NCBI RefSeq assembly: GCF_031801495.1
Contig: NZ_JAOEGC010000002.1
Span: 62,001 to 126,000 of the forward strand
Reading direction: 5' to 3'
Origin: Agrobacterium tumefaciens_K
GTDB taxonomy: Bacteria; Pseudomonadota; Alphaproteobacteria; Rhizobiales; Rhizobiaceae
DNA: 64,000 nt
The notes under the pieces are model-generated. The model searched no databases, was not told the DNA's origin, and was given only the letters and a program-made list of their open reading frames with translations. Shown here piece by piece: positions 7,821 through 16,286 of this stretch. Position 1 is the first letter of the stretch; every line of letters starts with the position of its first letter. Position numbers and translations under genes: made by a program.

Positions 7821-9728
7821 TTAAGCGGACTTCTTGTCATCCTTGATTTCTTCATAGTCGGCATCGACGATACCGTCATCCTTGCCGCCTTCGGCGCCTG
7901 CTTCACCGGCTTCCGCCTGCTGTGCCTCGTAGATGGCCTGACCGAGCTTCATCGAAACTTCCATAAGGGTCTGGGTCTTGGCCTGGATGTCGTCGGCATC
8001 CGGCTCGGACGCTTCAACAGCCGTCTTCAGGCTCGCGATGGCATCTTCGATCGCCTTGCGGTCGGTCTCGGAAACCTTGTCGCCATATTCCTTCACCGAC
8101 TTCTCGGTGGAGTGAATGAGGCTTTCAGCCTGGTTCTTGGCTTCAACCGCTGCACGGCGCTTCTTGTCGGCTTCCGCGTTGGCTTCGGCGTCCTTCACCA
8201 TCTTCTCGATGTCTGCGTCAGACAGACCACCAGAAGCCTGGATGCGGATCTGCTGTTCCTTGCCAGTGCCCTTGTCCTTGGCAGAAACCTGCACGATGCC
8301 GTTGGCGTCGATATCGAAGGTGACTTCGATCTGCGGAACGCCACGCGGTGCCGGGGGCAGGCCGACGAGGTCGAACTGGCCGAGCAGCTTGTTGTCCTGA
8401 GCCATTTCGCGTTCGCCCTGCGAAACGCGGATGGTCACGGCCGACTGGTTGTCTTCGGCGGTGGAGAAGGTTTGGCTCTTCTTGGTCGGGATCGTCGTGT
8501 TGCGATCGATCAGACGGGTGAAGACGCCACCCAGCGTTTCGATGCCGAGAGACAGCGGGGTTACGTCGAGCAGCAGAACGTCCTTGACGTCGCCCTGCAG
8601 AACGCCTGCCTGAATGGCGGCGCCCATGGCAACCACTTCATCAGGGTTGACACCCTTGTGCGGCTCCTTGCCGAACAGCTGCTTCACGACTTCCTGAACC
8701 TTCGGCATGCGGCTCATACCACCGACGAGAACGACTTCATCGATCTCGGAAGCGGAAACGCCGGCATCCTTGAGGGCTGCCTTGCACGGTGCGACGGTAC
8801 GCTGAACGAGGTCGTCGACCAAGCTTTCGAACTTGGCGCGCGTCAGCTTGAGCGTCAGGTGCTTCGGACCGGAGGCATCAGCCGTGATGAACGGCAGGTT
8901 GATTTCGGTCTGCTGTGCGGAGGACAGTTCGATCTTTGCTTTTTCGGCAGCTTCCTTGAGGCGCTGCAGAGCAAGCTTGTCGTTCTTCAGGTCGATGCCC
9001 TGATCCTTCTTGAATTCGTTCGCGAGGTATTCGACCAGACGCATGTCGAAGTCTTCACCACCGAGGAAGGTGTCGCCGTTCGTCGACTTCACTTCGAAGA
9101 CGCCGTCGCCGATTTCCAGAACCGAAATATCGAAGGTACCGCCACCAAGGTCGTAAACGGCGATCGTCTTGCCGTCCTTCTTGTCGAGGCCGTAAGCAAG
9201 CGCAGCCGCGGTCGGCTCGTTGATGATGCGCAGAACTTCAAGGCCGGCGATGCGGCCGGCATCCTTGGTCGCCTGACGCTGTGCATCGTTGAAGTATGCC
9301 GGAACGGTGATGACGGCCTTCTCGACCTTTTCACCAAGATAGGATTCAGCGGTTTCCTTCATCTTCTGAAGGATCATCGCCGAGATCTGGGCCGGAGAAT
9401 AATTCTTGTCCTGTGCCTTCACCCATGCGTCGCCGTTGTCGCCCTTGACGATTTCGAAGGGCACCAGGCCCTTGTCCTTCTCAACGGTCGGATCGTCGTA
9501 GCGACGGCCAATGAGGCGCTTCACCGCAAACAGGGTGTTGGTCGGGTTGGTGACCGCCTGACGCTTTGCAGGCTGGCCGACCAGACGCTCGCCATCGTCG
9601 CTGAACGCGACCATGGAAGGGGTCGTGCGAGCACCTTCCGCGTTTTCAATAACTTTAGTGTCCTTGCCGTCCATCACTGCGACGCAGGAGTTGGTCGTGC
9701 CAAGGTCGATACCGATTACTTTTGCCAT
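7821..9728 (-). CDS. dnaK: Chaperone protein DnaK (Hsp70)
   Basis: The 635-residue Hsp70 chaperone binds exposed hydrophobic peptides in an ATP-dependent cycle with DnaJ and GrpE. The N-terminal ATPase domain begins MAKVIGIDLGTTNSCVAV and has the phosphate and adenosine motifs AVYDLGGGTFDISVLEI and VVLVGGMSRMPKVQ. The substrate-binding domain follows after the conserved linker (DVLLLDVTPLSLGIET), and the tail ends with the rhizobial-type DADYEEIKDDKKSA. The length is typical. Transcription starts from a sigma-32-type promoter upstream. Confidence 0.99.
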   Translation of the reverse strand: MAKVIGIDLGTTNSCVAVMDGKDTKVIENAEGARTTPSMVAFSDDGERLVGQPAKRQAVTNPTNTLFAVKRLIGRRYDDPTVEKDKGLVPFEIVKGDNGDAWVKAQDKNYSPAQISAMILQKMKETAESYLGEKVEKAVITVPAYFNDAQRQATKDAGRIAGLEVLRIINEPTAAALAYGLDKKDGKTIAVYDLGGGTFDISVLEIGDGVFEVKSTNGDTFLGGEDFDMRLVEYLANEFKKDQGIDLKNDKLALQRLKEAAEKAKIELSSAQQTEINLPFITADASGPKHLTLKLTRAKFESLVDDLVQRTVAPCKAALKDAGVSASEIDEVVLVGGMSRMPKVQEVVKQLFGKEPHKGVNPDEVVAMGAAIQAGVLQGDVKDVLLLDVTPLSLGIETLGGVFTRLIDRNTTIPTKKSQTFSTAEDNQSAVTIRVSQGEREMAQDNKLLGQFDLVGLPPAPRGVPQIEVTFDIDANGIVQVSAKDKGTGKEQQIRIQASGGLSDADIEKMVKDAEANAEADKKRRAAVEAKNQAESLIHSTEKSVKEYGDKVSETDRKAIEDAIASLKTAVEASEPDADDIQAKTQTLMEVSMKLGQAIYEAQQAEAGEAGAEGGKDDGIVDADYEEIKDDKKSA

Positions 9729-9827
9729 GCTCTTCTCTCCTTGAAGCGAACCGTCGGAACCCCGGAAGGCATTCCACTGACGATTCCTTGACTTGGATTT
9801 GCAACATTCGCTGCAGTTCTGCGGCGT

Positions 9828-9856
9828 ATATAAGGAGCGATTTTTCCTGCTGCAAG
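9828..9856 (-). promoter_or_regulatory. Sigma-32 (heat-shock) promoter of dnaK
   Basis: On the minus strand CTTG (9853-9856) is followed after 18 bases by CTTATAT (9828-9834). This is an exact match to the alphaproteobacterial RpoH pattern CTTG-N17/18-CYTATNT. A start near 9820 would give a leader of about 90 bases. Between this promoter and the tRNA (9857-10052) I see nothing else. Confidence 0.85.
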
Positions 9857-10052
9857 GCGCAAGACGGACAGGAACGCAGCAAAAAATGCACGATCTTCTC
9901 CGGCCACGAGCCTTTTCTCTCTTTGGTATTCAGGGGGGCTGGAATGCACAGCTTCGGCAAAATGATCCGTCTCGGCTCGATATTGCGCAAAGAGCCGACA
10001 TGACACGCTTGCAGGAAGCGCATTTTGACAAGGGAAACGATCTCGATAGAAA

Positions 10053-10142
10053 TGGCGGACAGGGTGGGATTCGAACCCACGGTACGCTTTCACGCACACA
10101 CGCGTTCCAGGCGTGCGCCTTAAACCACTCGGCCACCTGTCC
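10053..10142 (-). tRNA. tRNA-Ser (anticodon GGA)
   Basis: Read on the minus strand, the 90-base sequence starts GGACAGGTGGCCGAGTGG, has the anticodon stem-loop CACGC-CTGGAAC-GCGTG with anticodon GGA, an extended variable arm typical of serine tRNAs, the T-loop GGTTCGAATCC and an encoded CCA end. The acceptor stem pairs GGACAGG with CCTGTCC. It reads UCC/UCU serine codons. Confidence 0.96.
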
Positions 10143-10362
10143 TTCGGGAAATCTGCATGTTTGGGTGAATGCAAATCACTGGAACGGCGCGATATATATA
10201 GATGAATTCGTGAGGATCAACCCGAATCTGACAGTTTTTTGAAATGTCGGCAATTTCCTGCGCTAAGACTTGATTGCAAAGCGCTTTTTTCGCCTTTATC
10301 GGTGCCTTATGTATTCTTGGATGAGCGCGTCGGAGCGCCGAAGCGGAGCAAAGGTGCCCTTG

Positions 10363-10680
10363 ATGAAAGCTTTTTTGCGATTTCTGAGCTTTCTGTTCCT
10401 TGCGGCGGCGATTGTTCAGGGTGTTTTCGATTCGATCCGTTCGGTGTCGACGTCTTCGATCAATGTCACGGGCCTGCTGCCTCTCTGGAGTTATGCTTTT
10501 CCTTCATCTGCCGCCATGGTGGAAACGGCTGTGGCTCACTATATTCACCCCGAAGCGTGGCGCTGGATCGAGAATGCCCTCACGATATTGCCGGCCTTTG
10601 CTGTTCTTCTGCTTCTCTCCCTGCTTTGCTGGATGATGGGCTACAGGAAACAGAAGGCGTCGAGATATTCGGCGGTCTAG
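10363..10680 (+). CDS. Small hypothetical membrane protein
   Basis: This 105-residue protein is not one I recognise. It has an N-terminal hydrophobic helix (FLRFLSFLFLAAAIVQGVF), a middle segment with a weakly hydrophobic stretch near LLPLWSYAF, and a strong C-terminal helix (LPAFAVLLLLSLLCWMMGYR) ending in a basic tail, RKQKASRY, which suggests two or three membrane spans. The ATG at 10363 has AAAGG 8 bases upstream; in-frame starts at 10270 or 10309 are possible. It lies 68 bases before msrA on the same strand and may be cotranscribed. Confidence 0.7.
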   Translation: MKAFLRFLSFLFLAAAIVQGVFDSIRSVSTSSINVTGLLPLWSYAFPSSAAMVETAVAHYIHPEAWRWIENALTILPAFAVLLLLSLLCWMMGYRKQKASRYSAV

Positions 10681-10748
10681 TCGGAAAAGCGCCCGCGGAC
10701 ATTGTGAAACCCTGAAATCGGCCTCGGTAGGCCGTAAGGAGGACAAGA

Positions 10749-11399
10749 ATGTTCCTGTTCGATACCTTTGAAAAGAAAACCACGATGCCGACGGCGCAAA
10801 CGGCCCTGCCGGGCCGCGATGAGGCGCTCATTATCCCTGAGAACCATTTCGTCAACGGCAGGCCATTGAAAGGGCCATACCCGGACGGTCTGGAAACGAT
10901 CTACCTCGGAATGGGGTGCTTCTGGGGCGCCGAGCGGCTTTTCTGGAAAACGCCGGGTGTCTGGGTGACGGCGGTTGGATATGCCGGTGGTTTTACCCGC
11001 AACCCGACCTATCAGGAAACGACAACGGGCCAGACCGGACATGCCGAGGTCGTCAAGGTTGTCTACGATCCCGCCCGGATTTCACTGTCGGCGCTCCTGA
11101 AGATCTTCTTCGAGGAGCATGATCCGACACAGGGAATGCGGCAGGGCAATGATGTCGGCACAACCTATCGCTCCGTCATCTACGCGACGACGGAAGGGCA
11201 GCTTCAGCAGGCACAGAGGGTGCGCGACACTTTCCAGCAATCGTTGAGCACGGCTGGCCATGGTCGCGCCATCACCACTGAGATCGAGGAGTTGGATACG
11301 TTTTACTACGCTGAAGACTATCATCAGCAATATCTTGCCAAGAACCCGGGTGGCTACTGCGGTTTGAGGGGAACAGGCGTAACCTGCAATATTGATTAG
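10749..11399 (+). CDS. msrA: Peptide-methionine (S)-S-oxide reductase MsrA
   Basis: The 216-residue enzyme reduces methionine-S-sulfoxide in proteins, using thioredoxin. The catalytic motif GCFWG has its cysteine at residue 57. The typical downstream blocks GVWVTAVGYAGG, TGQTGHAEVVKVVYDP and FFEEHDPTQGMRQGNDVGTTYRS are present, and a late cysteine occurs in GYCGLRGTGVTC for the recycling disulfide. The N-terminus is about 45 residues longer than the catalytic core, as in many alphaproteobacterial MsrA proteins. The start at 10749 follows AAGGAGGAC. Confidence 0.97.
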   Translation: MFLFDTFEKKTTMPTAQTALPGRDEALIIPENHFVNGRPLKGPYPDGLETIYLGMGCFWGAERLFWKTPGVWVTAVGYAGGFTRNPTYQETTTGQTGHAEVVKVVYDPARISLSALLKIFFEEHDPTQGMRQGNDVGTTYRSVIYATTEGQLQQAQRVRDTFQQSLSTAGHGRAITTEIEELDTFYYAEDYHQQYLAKNPGGYCGLRGTGVTCNID

Positions 11400-11416
11400 A
11401 TTTTTCGCAGTCTGCA

Positions 11417-11462
11417 CCGGTGGAAAGATGAAAAAAACGTCAGTTTAAAGTTTTTCCACCGG
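11417..11462. repeat. Inverted repeat after msrA
   Basis: CCGGTGGAAA (11417-11426) and TTTCCACCGG (11453-11462) are perfect complements of 10 bases around a 26-base A/T-rich loop. It lies 18 bases after the msrA stop. No T-run follows directly, so its role (weak terminator, mRNA end protection or operator) is open. Confidence 0.6.
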
Positions 11463-11538
11463 GTCAAAAAAACCGGATGAATTTTTCGTTGAGCCATGCA
11501 AGGATGCGTGCCAAGCACAGCTGGAGATAACGGCTGGC

Positions 11539-11580
11539 GGTTCCGCAGACATTCCCGGTCAACGGGTTTGCGGGAGGACC
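11539..11580 (+). promoter_or_regulatory. Structured leader candidate before the nucleoside transporter operon
   Basis: An outer stem pairs GGT/CCGCA (11539-11547) with TGCGG/ACC (11569-11580) across a small bulge, and encloses CCCG-GTCAA-CGGG (11554-11566). It ends about 33 bases before the first gene of the operon. The sequence does not match the purine riboswitch core I know, so I only call it a foldable leader. Confidence 0.35.
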
Positions 11581-11613
11581 CTATAACATCAATTGCAACA
11601 ACAGGGCTGCAAA

Positions 11614-12606
11614 ATGAAAAAATCGCTTCTGACGCTTTTCGCCATGGCGGCAATGTCGGCCTCCGCACTCGCTGCGGACATCAAGCCGGCTCTCGTCTAT
11701 GGTACGGGTGGCAAGTTCGACAAGTCCTTCAACGAAGCCGCTGCGGCTGGCGCTGAAAAGTTCAAGGCGGAAACCGGTATCGAGTTCCGCGATTTCGAAC
11801 CCACCAGCGACACGCAGGGCGAACAGGCAATCCGCAACTTCGCCAGCAAGGGCTTCAACCCGGTCGTGGCCGTTTCCTTCGCCTGGACTTCGGCAATGGA
11901 AAAGGTCGCTGCCGAGTTCCCGGACACCAAGTTCGTGATCGTCGATTCCGTTGTCGAGCTGCCGAACGTGCGTTCGGTCGTTTACAAGGAAGAAGAAGGC
12001 TCCTACCTCGTCGGCCTTCTGGCTGGAATGGCCTCCAAGACCGGCAAGGTCGGCTTCGTCGGCGGTATGGACATCCCGCTGATCCGCAAGTTCGCCTGCG
12101 GTTACGCACAGGGTGCCAAGGCTGCCAACGACAAGATCGAAGTCTTCCAGAACATGACCGGCACGACTGGCGCTGCCTGGAATGACCCGGTTCGCGGCGG
12201 TGAACTGACCAAGAACCAGATCGACCAGGGCGCTGACGTGATTTACGCGGCTGCCGGTGCCACCGGTCTTGGCGTTCTGCAGACCGCTGCCGACAACAAG
12301 AAGTTTTCGATCGGCGTCGACTCCAACCAGAACCACCTCCACCCGGGCTCTGTCCTCACCTCAATGGTCAAGCGCGTCGACCTTGCTGTCTACAATGCCT
12401 ACAAGGATGCCAAGGACGACAAGTTCACGGGCGGCGTCACGGCTCTCGGCATCAAGGACGATGGCGTTGCCTACGCTTTGGACGACAACAACAAGGCCCT
12501 GATCTCGCCTGAAATGGCGGCTGCGGTCGACAAGGCCAAGGCTGACATCATTGCCGGCACCATCAAGGTTCACGACTACATGTCGGATAACTCCTGCCCG
12601 AAATGA
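11614..12606 (+). CDS. BMP-family (PnrA-like) nucleoside-binding protein
   Basis: This 330-residue periplasmic binding protein starts with a signal peptide (MKKSLLTLFAMAAMSASALA) and continues into the family fold: ALVYGTGGKFDKSFNEAAAAG, then FVIVDSVVELPNVRSVVYKEEEG, GMDIPLIRKFACGYAQGA and GVDSNQNHLHPGSVLTSM. PnrA/BMP proteins bind purine and other nucleosides. There is no lipobox, as usual for Gram-negative members. An in-frame TTG at 11593 lacks a ribosome binding site, so the ATG at 11614 was chosen. The operon downstream encodes the rest of the importer and the enzymes cdd, punA, deoC and deoA, which agrees with a nucleoside ligand. Confidence 0.93.
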   Translation: MKKSLLTLFAMAAMSASALAADIKPALVYGTGGKFDKSFNEAAAAGAEKFKAETGIEFRDFEPTSDTQGEQAIRNFASKGFNPVVAVSFAWTSAMEKVAAEFPDTKFVIVDSVVELPNVRSVVYKEEEGSYLVGLLAGMASKTGKVGFVGGMDIPLIRKFACGYAQGAKAANDKIEVFQNMTGTTGAAWNDPVRGGELTKNQIDQGADVIYAAAGATGLGVLQTAADNKKFSIGVDSNQNHLHPGSVLTSMVKRVDLAVYNAYKDAKDDKFTGGVTALGIKDDGVAYALDDNNKALISPEMAAAVDKAKADIIAGTIKVHDYMSDNSCPK

Positions 12607-12620
12607 TGTGATATTTATCG

Positions 12621-12653
12621 GGGCGCATGGTGCTTGCCATCTTGCGCCCTTTT
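12621..12653 (+). terminator. Attenuating hairpin behind the binding-protein gene
   Basis: GGGCGCA (12621-12627) pairs with TGCGCCC (12643-12649), with an inner TGG/CCA, and is followed by TTTT. It lies 15 bases after the binding-protein stop and before the ATPase gene, and probably lets only part of the transcripts continue. Confidence 0.7.
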
Positions 12654-12687
12654 CATATCCAGTCCTCGGAGACGTTTCGGTTTAGGT

Positions 12688-14193
12688 ATGGACCCAGCAA
12701 TTGAACTCGTGGGCATCGACAAGAAATTCGGTGCCGTTCACGCTAACAAGAATATCAACCTGACGGTCGCCAAGGGGACGATTCACGGCATCATTGGTGA
12801 AAATGGTGCCGGTAAATCGACCTTGATGTCGATTCTCTACGGCTTCTATCATGCGGATTCGGGAGAAATCCGCATCAATGGTGCTCCGGTTTCTATTCGC
12901 GACAGCCAGGCCGCGATCAGCGCAGGCATTGGCATGGTGCACCAGCACTTCATGCTCGTTGAAAACTTCACCGTGCTTGAAAACGTGATGCTGGGTGCCG
13001 AAGCAGGAGCACTGCTTGCCCGCGGCACGGCGGCGGCGCGCAAGGAACTGAAACGTCTCGAAGACGACTACGGCCTGGAGGTCGATCCCGATGCGGTGAT
13101 CGAGGAACTGCCGGTCGGTCTGCAGCAACGCGTCGAAATCCTCAAGGCGATGTATCGCGGTGCTGAAATTCTGATTCTGGACGAGCCGACGGGTGTTCTG
13201 ACGCCCGCCGAAGCAGACCATCTGTTCAAGATTCTCGGTGTCCTGCGCGATCAGGGGAAGACCGTCATTCTCATCACGCACAAGCTGCGCGAGATCATGG
13301 CAATTACCGATTCCGTGTCCGTCATGCGCCGCGGTGAAATGGTCGCCACGCGCAAGACCTCGGAAACCACAGTCGAGGAACTGGCCGAACTGATGGTTGG
13401 CCGTCGCGTTCTGTTGCGCGTGGAGAAAGGACAGGCGACACCCGGCGATGTGTTGCTGTCGGTCCGGAACCTTACCGTCAAGGACAGCCGTGGCGTCACG
13501 ATGGTGGACGACGTGTCTTTCGACGTTCGCGCTGGAGAAATCGTTGGTATCGCCGGTGTGGCGGGCAACGGGCAGTCGGAATTGCTCGAAGCAATCGCGG
13601 GTATCCGCAAACCGCATTCCGGTGACATATTCGTGGACGGCCAGAAGGTGGATCGTGTTGATCCGGCACTTCTACGCAAGCTTGGCCTGGCCCACATTCC
13701 CGAAGACCGCCATCACATGGGGCTGGTTCTGAAATTCGAGGAATACGAAAACTCGATTCTCGGCTATCACCGCGATGAACTTTACGGCAAAGGCCCGTTT
13801 CTCAATCCTGAGGCGATCCGCAAGGATGCCGTCGAGAAGATCGAAAAATACGACATTCGCCCGCCGAACCCGCGGCTGAAGACCGCCAATTTTTCCGGCG
13901 GCAACCAGCAGAAGATCGTCGTTGCCCGCGAGATCGAGCGCGATCCGAAAATGCTGATCATCGGCCAGCCGACGCGCGGCGTGGACATCGGCGCCATCGA
14001 ATTCATTCATCGCCGCATCATCGAAATGCGCGATGCTGGAAAGGCCATTCTGCTCGTTTCGGTCGAACTCGATGAAATCCGTTCGCTTTCGGACCGGATT
14101 CTGGTGATGTTTGCCGGTCGCGTCGTTGGAGAAAAAACGGCGGAAGCCGAAGAACAGGTTCTGGGCCTCATGATGGCCGGTATCGCTGCATGA
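12688..14193 (+). CDS. Nucleoside ABC transporter ATPase, two fused nucleotide-binding domains
   Basis: The 501-residue cytoplasmic ATPase has two tandem ABC domains, as in RbsA/NupO/YufO. The first has Walker A GENGAGKST, a modified signature LPVGLQQRVEILKA and Walker B ILILDEPTGVLTP. The second has a degenerate Walker A (GVAGNGQSE), signature NFSGGNQQKIVVARE and a degenerate Walker B (LIIGQPTRGVDIG), so probably only the first hydrolyses ATP efficiently; this asymmetry is normal for the family. The ATG at 12688 begins the conserved MDPAIELVGIDKKFG; an in-frame TTG at 12634 falls in the terminator-like hairpin. It works with the two permeases encoded next. Confidence 0.93.
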   Translation: MDPAIELVGIDKKFGAVHANKNINLTVAKGTIHGIIGENGAGKSTLMSILYGFYHADSGEIRINGAPVSIRDSQAAISAGIGMVHQHFMLVENFTVLENVMLGAEAGALLARGTAAARKELKRLEDDYGLEVDPDAVIEELPVGLQQRVEILKAMYRGAEILILDEPTGVLTPAEADHLFKILGVLRDQGKTVILITHKLREIMAITDSVSVMRRGEMVATRKTSETTVEELAELMVGRRVLLRVEKGQATPGDVLLSVRNLTVKDSRGVTMVDDVSFDVRAGEIVGIAGVAGNGQSELLEAIAGIRKPHSGDIFVDGQKVDRVDPALLRKLGLAHIPEDRHHMGLVLKFEEYENSILGYHRDELYGKGPFLNPEAIRKDAVEKIEKYDIRPPNPRLKTANFSGGNQQKIVVAREIERDPKMLIIGQPTRGVDIGAIEFIHRRIIEMRDAGKAILLVSVELDEIRSLSDRILVMFAGRVVGEKTAEAEEQVLGLMMAGIAA

Positions 14194-14200
14194 GGCATGA

Positions 14201-15304
14201 ATGAGTACTGCTTCCGTACCCCTACCAAACTGGATCAGCTACGGTCTTTTGCCGTTGCTGAATGTTGTGACGGCGTTTTTCATTTCCGGCCTCGTTGTCT
14301 GGTCGATCGGTGAAAATCCGTTTGACGCGCTGCGGCTTCTGATCGAAGGCGCGCTTGGTCGCGGCGATGCCATCGGCTTCACGCTGTTCTATACGACGAG
14401 CTTTATCTTTACCGGCCTGTCGGTCGCCGTGGCTTTCCATTCGGGTCTTTTCAACATCGGTGCGGAAGGCCAGGCCTATGTCGGTGGCCTCGGTGCTGCG
14501 CTGGTGGCTCTGGCGCTCGACCGATACGTGCCATGGTACGTGACAATGCCATTTGCCGTCATCGGTGCGGCGCTTTTCGGGGCTGTCTGGGCCTTCATTC
14601 CCGCATGGCTGCAGGCAAAACGTGGTAGCCACGTCGTGATCACCACCATCATGTTCAACTTCATCGCAGCGGCCCTGATGGTCTATCTGCTGGTGAACGT
14701 GCTGATCGTGCCGGGCAAGATGGCGCCGGAAACGCGGACATTCCTAGCCGGTGGTCAATTGCCAAAACTGGACTGGCTGATGGCACTTTTCGGTCTGAAG
14801 CTCGGGCCCGCGCCGTTCAACGTCTCGTTTCTCATCGCGCTCGTCATGTGTTTCGTGGTCTGGGTGCTGATCTGGCGCACCAAGCTCGGTTATGAAATGC
14901 GCACCCTCGGCATCAGCCCGTCTGCTGCCGTTTATGCCGGCATTCCTTATGCGCGCACGGTCATCGTCGCCATGCTGATTTCCGGCGGTCTGGCGGGCAT
15001 GATGGCACTGAACCCGGTTATGGGGGCATCCGCACGCCTGCAGGTGGAGTTCGTGGCTGGCGCGGGCTTTGTCGGTATCGCGGTGTCGCTGATGGGTAGA
15101 AGCCATCCGCTCGGCATCGTGTTTTCCGCGCTGCTCTTTGGCATTCTCTATCAGGGCGGCGCCGATCTTTCGTTCGAAATGCCCAATATTACCCGTGAGA
15201 TGATCGTGGTCATTCAGGGTCTGGTGATCCTGTTTGCCGGTGCGCTGGAATATATGTACCGGCCTGCGATCGTTCGCATCTATCAGCGTCTGGTAAAGGG
15301 GTGA
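14201..15304 (+). CDS. Nucleoside ABC transporter permease 1 (NupP-like)
   Basis: This 367-residue inner-membrane protein has about ten helices and belongs to the BPD_transp_2 family of branched-chain amino acid and sugar type permeases. Recognisable blocks are FNIGAEGQAYVGGLGAALVA, VITTIMFNFIA and the conserved loop GYEMRTLGISPSAAVYAGIP, which contacts the ATPase. It is followed by GGLAGMMALNPVMG and GIAVSLMGRSHPLG. It starts 7 bases after the ATPase stop and pairs with the second permease to form the channel. Confidence 0.92.
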   Translation: MSTASVPLPNWISYGLLPLLNVVTAFFISGLVVWSIGENPFDALRLLIEGALGRGDAIGFTLFYTTSFIFTGLSVAVAFHSGLFNIGAEGQAYVGGLGAALVALALDRYVPWYVTMPFAVIGAALFGAVWAFIPAWLQAKRGSHVVITTIMFNFIAAALMVYLLVNVLIVPGKMAPETRTFLAGGQLPKLDWLMALFGLKLGPAPFNVSFLIALVMCFVVWVLIWRTKLGYEMRTLGISPSAAVYAGIPYARTVIVAMLISGGLAGMMALNPVMGASARLQVEFVAGAGFVGIAVSLMGRSHPLGIVFSALLFGILYQGGADLSFEMPNITREMIVVIQGLVILFAGALEYMYRPAIVRIYQRLVKG

Positions 15305-15310
15305 TCCGCG

Positions 15311-16282
15311 ATGGAATTCTTCGATATGCTGGTCAGCATCCTCGGCTCGACCGTCCGTCTGACCATTCCTCTGCTCTTCACCGCGCTTGCGGGGCTGTTT
15401 TCCGAGCGCGCCGGTGTTTTCGATATCGGTCTTGAGGGCAAGATGCTGGCGGCGGCCTTCGCTTCCGCCTGTGTCGCCTACCTGACTGGCAACGCATGGG
15501 CCGGCCTTGCCGCAGGCATCGGTATCTCGATCTTCTTTTCGCTGGTGCATGGCTTTGCCGTCATCACCAACCGCGGCAACCAGATCGTATCCGGCGTTGC
15601 GCTGAACTTCATCGCCGCCGGTCTGACGGTGGTGCTGGGGCAGGCATGGTTCGGACAGGGTGGGCGCACGCCGCAATTGTCGGGAGAAGGTCGCTTTACC
15701 CCGATCATCCTGCCAGGTGCAGACGCCATGCGCGAGGTTCCGTTTATCGGGCCGCTCTACGCCAACGTCATTTCCGGTAACAATATCCTGACCTACCTTG
15801 CCTTTCTAGCCGTGCCGCTGTCCTGGTGGGTACTTTACCGTACGCGTTTTGGCCTGCGTCTTCGTGCCGTGGGTGAAAATCCGGGCGCCGTCGATACCGC
15901 CGGTATCTCGGTGACATGGATGCGCTTCCGTGCCGTTATCGTCGCTGGTTTTCTGTGTGGTTTTTCGGGCGCCTATCTTGCCGTCGCGCAATCAGCTGCC
16001 TTTATCGCCAACATGTCCGCTGGCAAGGGCTACATCGCGCTGGCCGCGCTGATCTTCGCGAAGTGGAAGCCTGTGCCGGTCATGTTCGCCTGCCTGCTTT
16101 TCGGTTTTCTGGACGCCTTCGCCAACTTCATGCAGGGCAAGTCTGTGCCGGGCATCGGCGAGGTGCCGGTGCAGATCTTCCAGGCCATGCCCTATATCCT
16201 GACCTGCATTCTGCTGGCCGGTTTCATCGGTGTTGCCAAGCCGCCGAAGGCTGGCGGCGTTGCCTATTCGAAGGAGCGTTGA
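15311..16282 (+). CDS. Nucleoside ABC transporter permease 2 (NupQ-like)
   Basis: The 323-residue second permease has about nine helices. It has the family motifs ERAGVFDIGLEGKMLAAAF, NRGNQIVSGVALNFIAAGL and the ATPase-contact loop GLRLRAVGENPGAVDTAGIS, followed by SGAYLAVAQSAAFIANMSAG. The start lies 6 bases after the end of permease 1. Together the four genes make a complete nucleoside importer. Confidence 0.92.
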   Translation: MEFFDMLVSILGSTVRLTIPLLFTALAGLFSERAGVFDIGLEGKMLAAAFASACVAYLTGNAWAGLAAGIGISIFFSLVHGFAVITNRGNQIVSGVALNFIAAGLTVVLGQAWFGQGGRTPQLSGEGRFTPIILPGADAMREVPFIGPLYANVISGNNILTYLAFLAVPLSWWVLYRTRFGLRLRAVGENPGAVDTAGISVTWMRFRAVIVAGFLCGFSGAYLAVAQSAAFIANMSAGKGYIALAALIFAKWKPVPVMFACLLFGFLDAFANFMQGKSVPGIGEVPVQIFQAMPYILTCILLAGFIGVAKPPKAGGVAYSKER

Positions 16283-16286
16283 GCCC

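Noticed and set aside
7770..9791. 673-codon open frame antisense to dnaK
   Set aside because: It mirrors dnaK codon by codon on the opposite strand, a well-known artefact of strongly biased dnaK genes, and has no supporting start signal or family match.
11400..11613. Purine riboswitch before the nucleoside operon
   Set aside because: The conserved loop sequences of the purine riboswitch are not found; only generic stems are visible.
12634..12687. N-terminal extension of the nucleoside ATPase from a TTG at 12634
   Set aside because: It lies within the terminator-like hairpin and precedes the conserved N-terminus without a ribosome binding site.
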